From Deltaproteobacteria bacterium (lineage in GTDB: Bacteria; Desulfobacterota; Desulfobaccia; Desulfobaccales; Desulfobaccaceae): a stretch of DNA of 5,602 bases. The stretch spans positions 1-5,602 of the forward strand of contig VGSX01000241.1 of assembly GCA_016874895.1 (NCBI GenBank). The letters are read 5' to 3'. The translations under genes and the position numbers were made by a program. The notes under the pieces were generated by a model that worked only from the letters and a program-made list of their open reading frames with translations, searched no databases and was not told the DNA's origin. Below are positions 5,601 through 5,602 of this stretch, piece after piece; position 1 is the first letter of the stretch; each line of letters opens with the position of its first letter.

Positions 5601-5602
5601 TG

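Overview
The window appears to be the integrase-proximal end of an integrated phage or phage-like element, sitting against the 3' end of a chromosomal tRNA-Glu gene (5487-5562, minus strand). The GC-rich genes, strong Shine-Dalgarno site before the integrase and TTGACA-type promoters fit a Gram-negative bacterium. My best guess is a deltaproteobacterial (Thermodesulfobacteriota) host, but no marker gene confirms this.

Layout from left to right. Positions 1-2546, minus strand: one continuous reading frame of 848 codons that runs off the left edge. It encodes a phage-type replication protein with a degenerate CHC2-like zinc finger, a Toprim primase core and a cysteine-containing domain. A 312-residue intein (921-1856) interrupts it exactly inside the Toprim catalytic motif (TEGE/CDAM). 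The intein is visibly AT-richer than its flanks, has two LAGLIDADG-like helices, and ends in Gly-Asn rather than His-Asn. Positions 2547-2845: a divergent control region between the primase and a rightward CI/S24-type repressor (2846-3454). Positions 3455-3609: a second control region. Positions 3610-5472: a compact rightward operon of an unrecognised 167-residue protein, a small HTH protein that is probably the excisionase, and a tyrosine integrase with an N-terminal arm-binding domain. Positions 5487-5562: tRNA-Glu(CTC) with its own consensus promoter at 5572-5600, on what should be host DNA.

The most informative unexplained signal is a repeated promoter/operator module, TTGACA-N4/5-TGAC-N4-TGMCATAT. 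It occurs three times (2601-2627 minus, 2807-2832 plus, 3524-3549 plus), once ahead of each transcription unit. Each copy places a perfect -35 hexamer 17-18 bases from a TATNNN -10. One regulator, most simply the encoded repressor, could therefore control replication, its own synthesis and integration/excision. That repressor seems to lack both the Ala-Gly cleavage site and the catalytic lysine of self-cleaving S24 repressors, so RecA-dependent induction is doubtful.

The genes form a lysogeny module (repressor, integrase, excisionase) set against a replication module (primase, probably followed by a helicase part outside the window). No structural phage genes are visible, so prophage, satellite and integrative plasmid cannot be told apart here.
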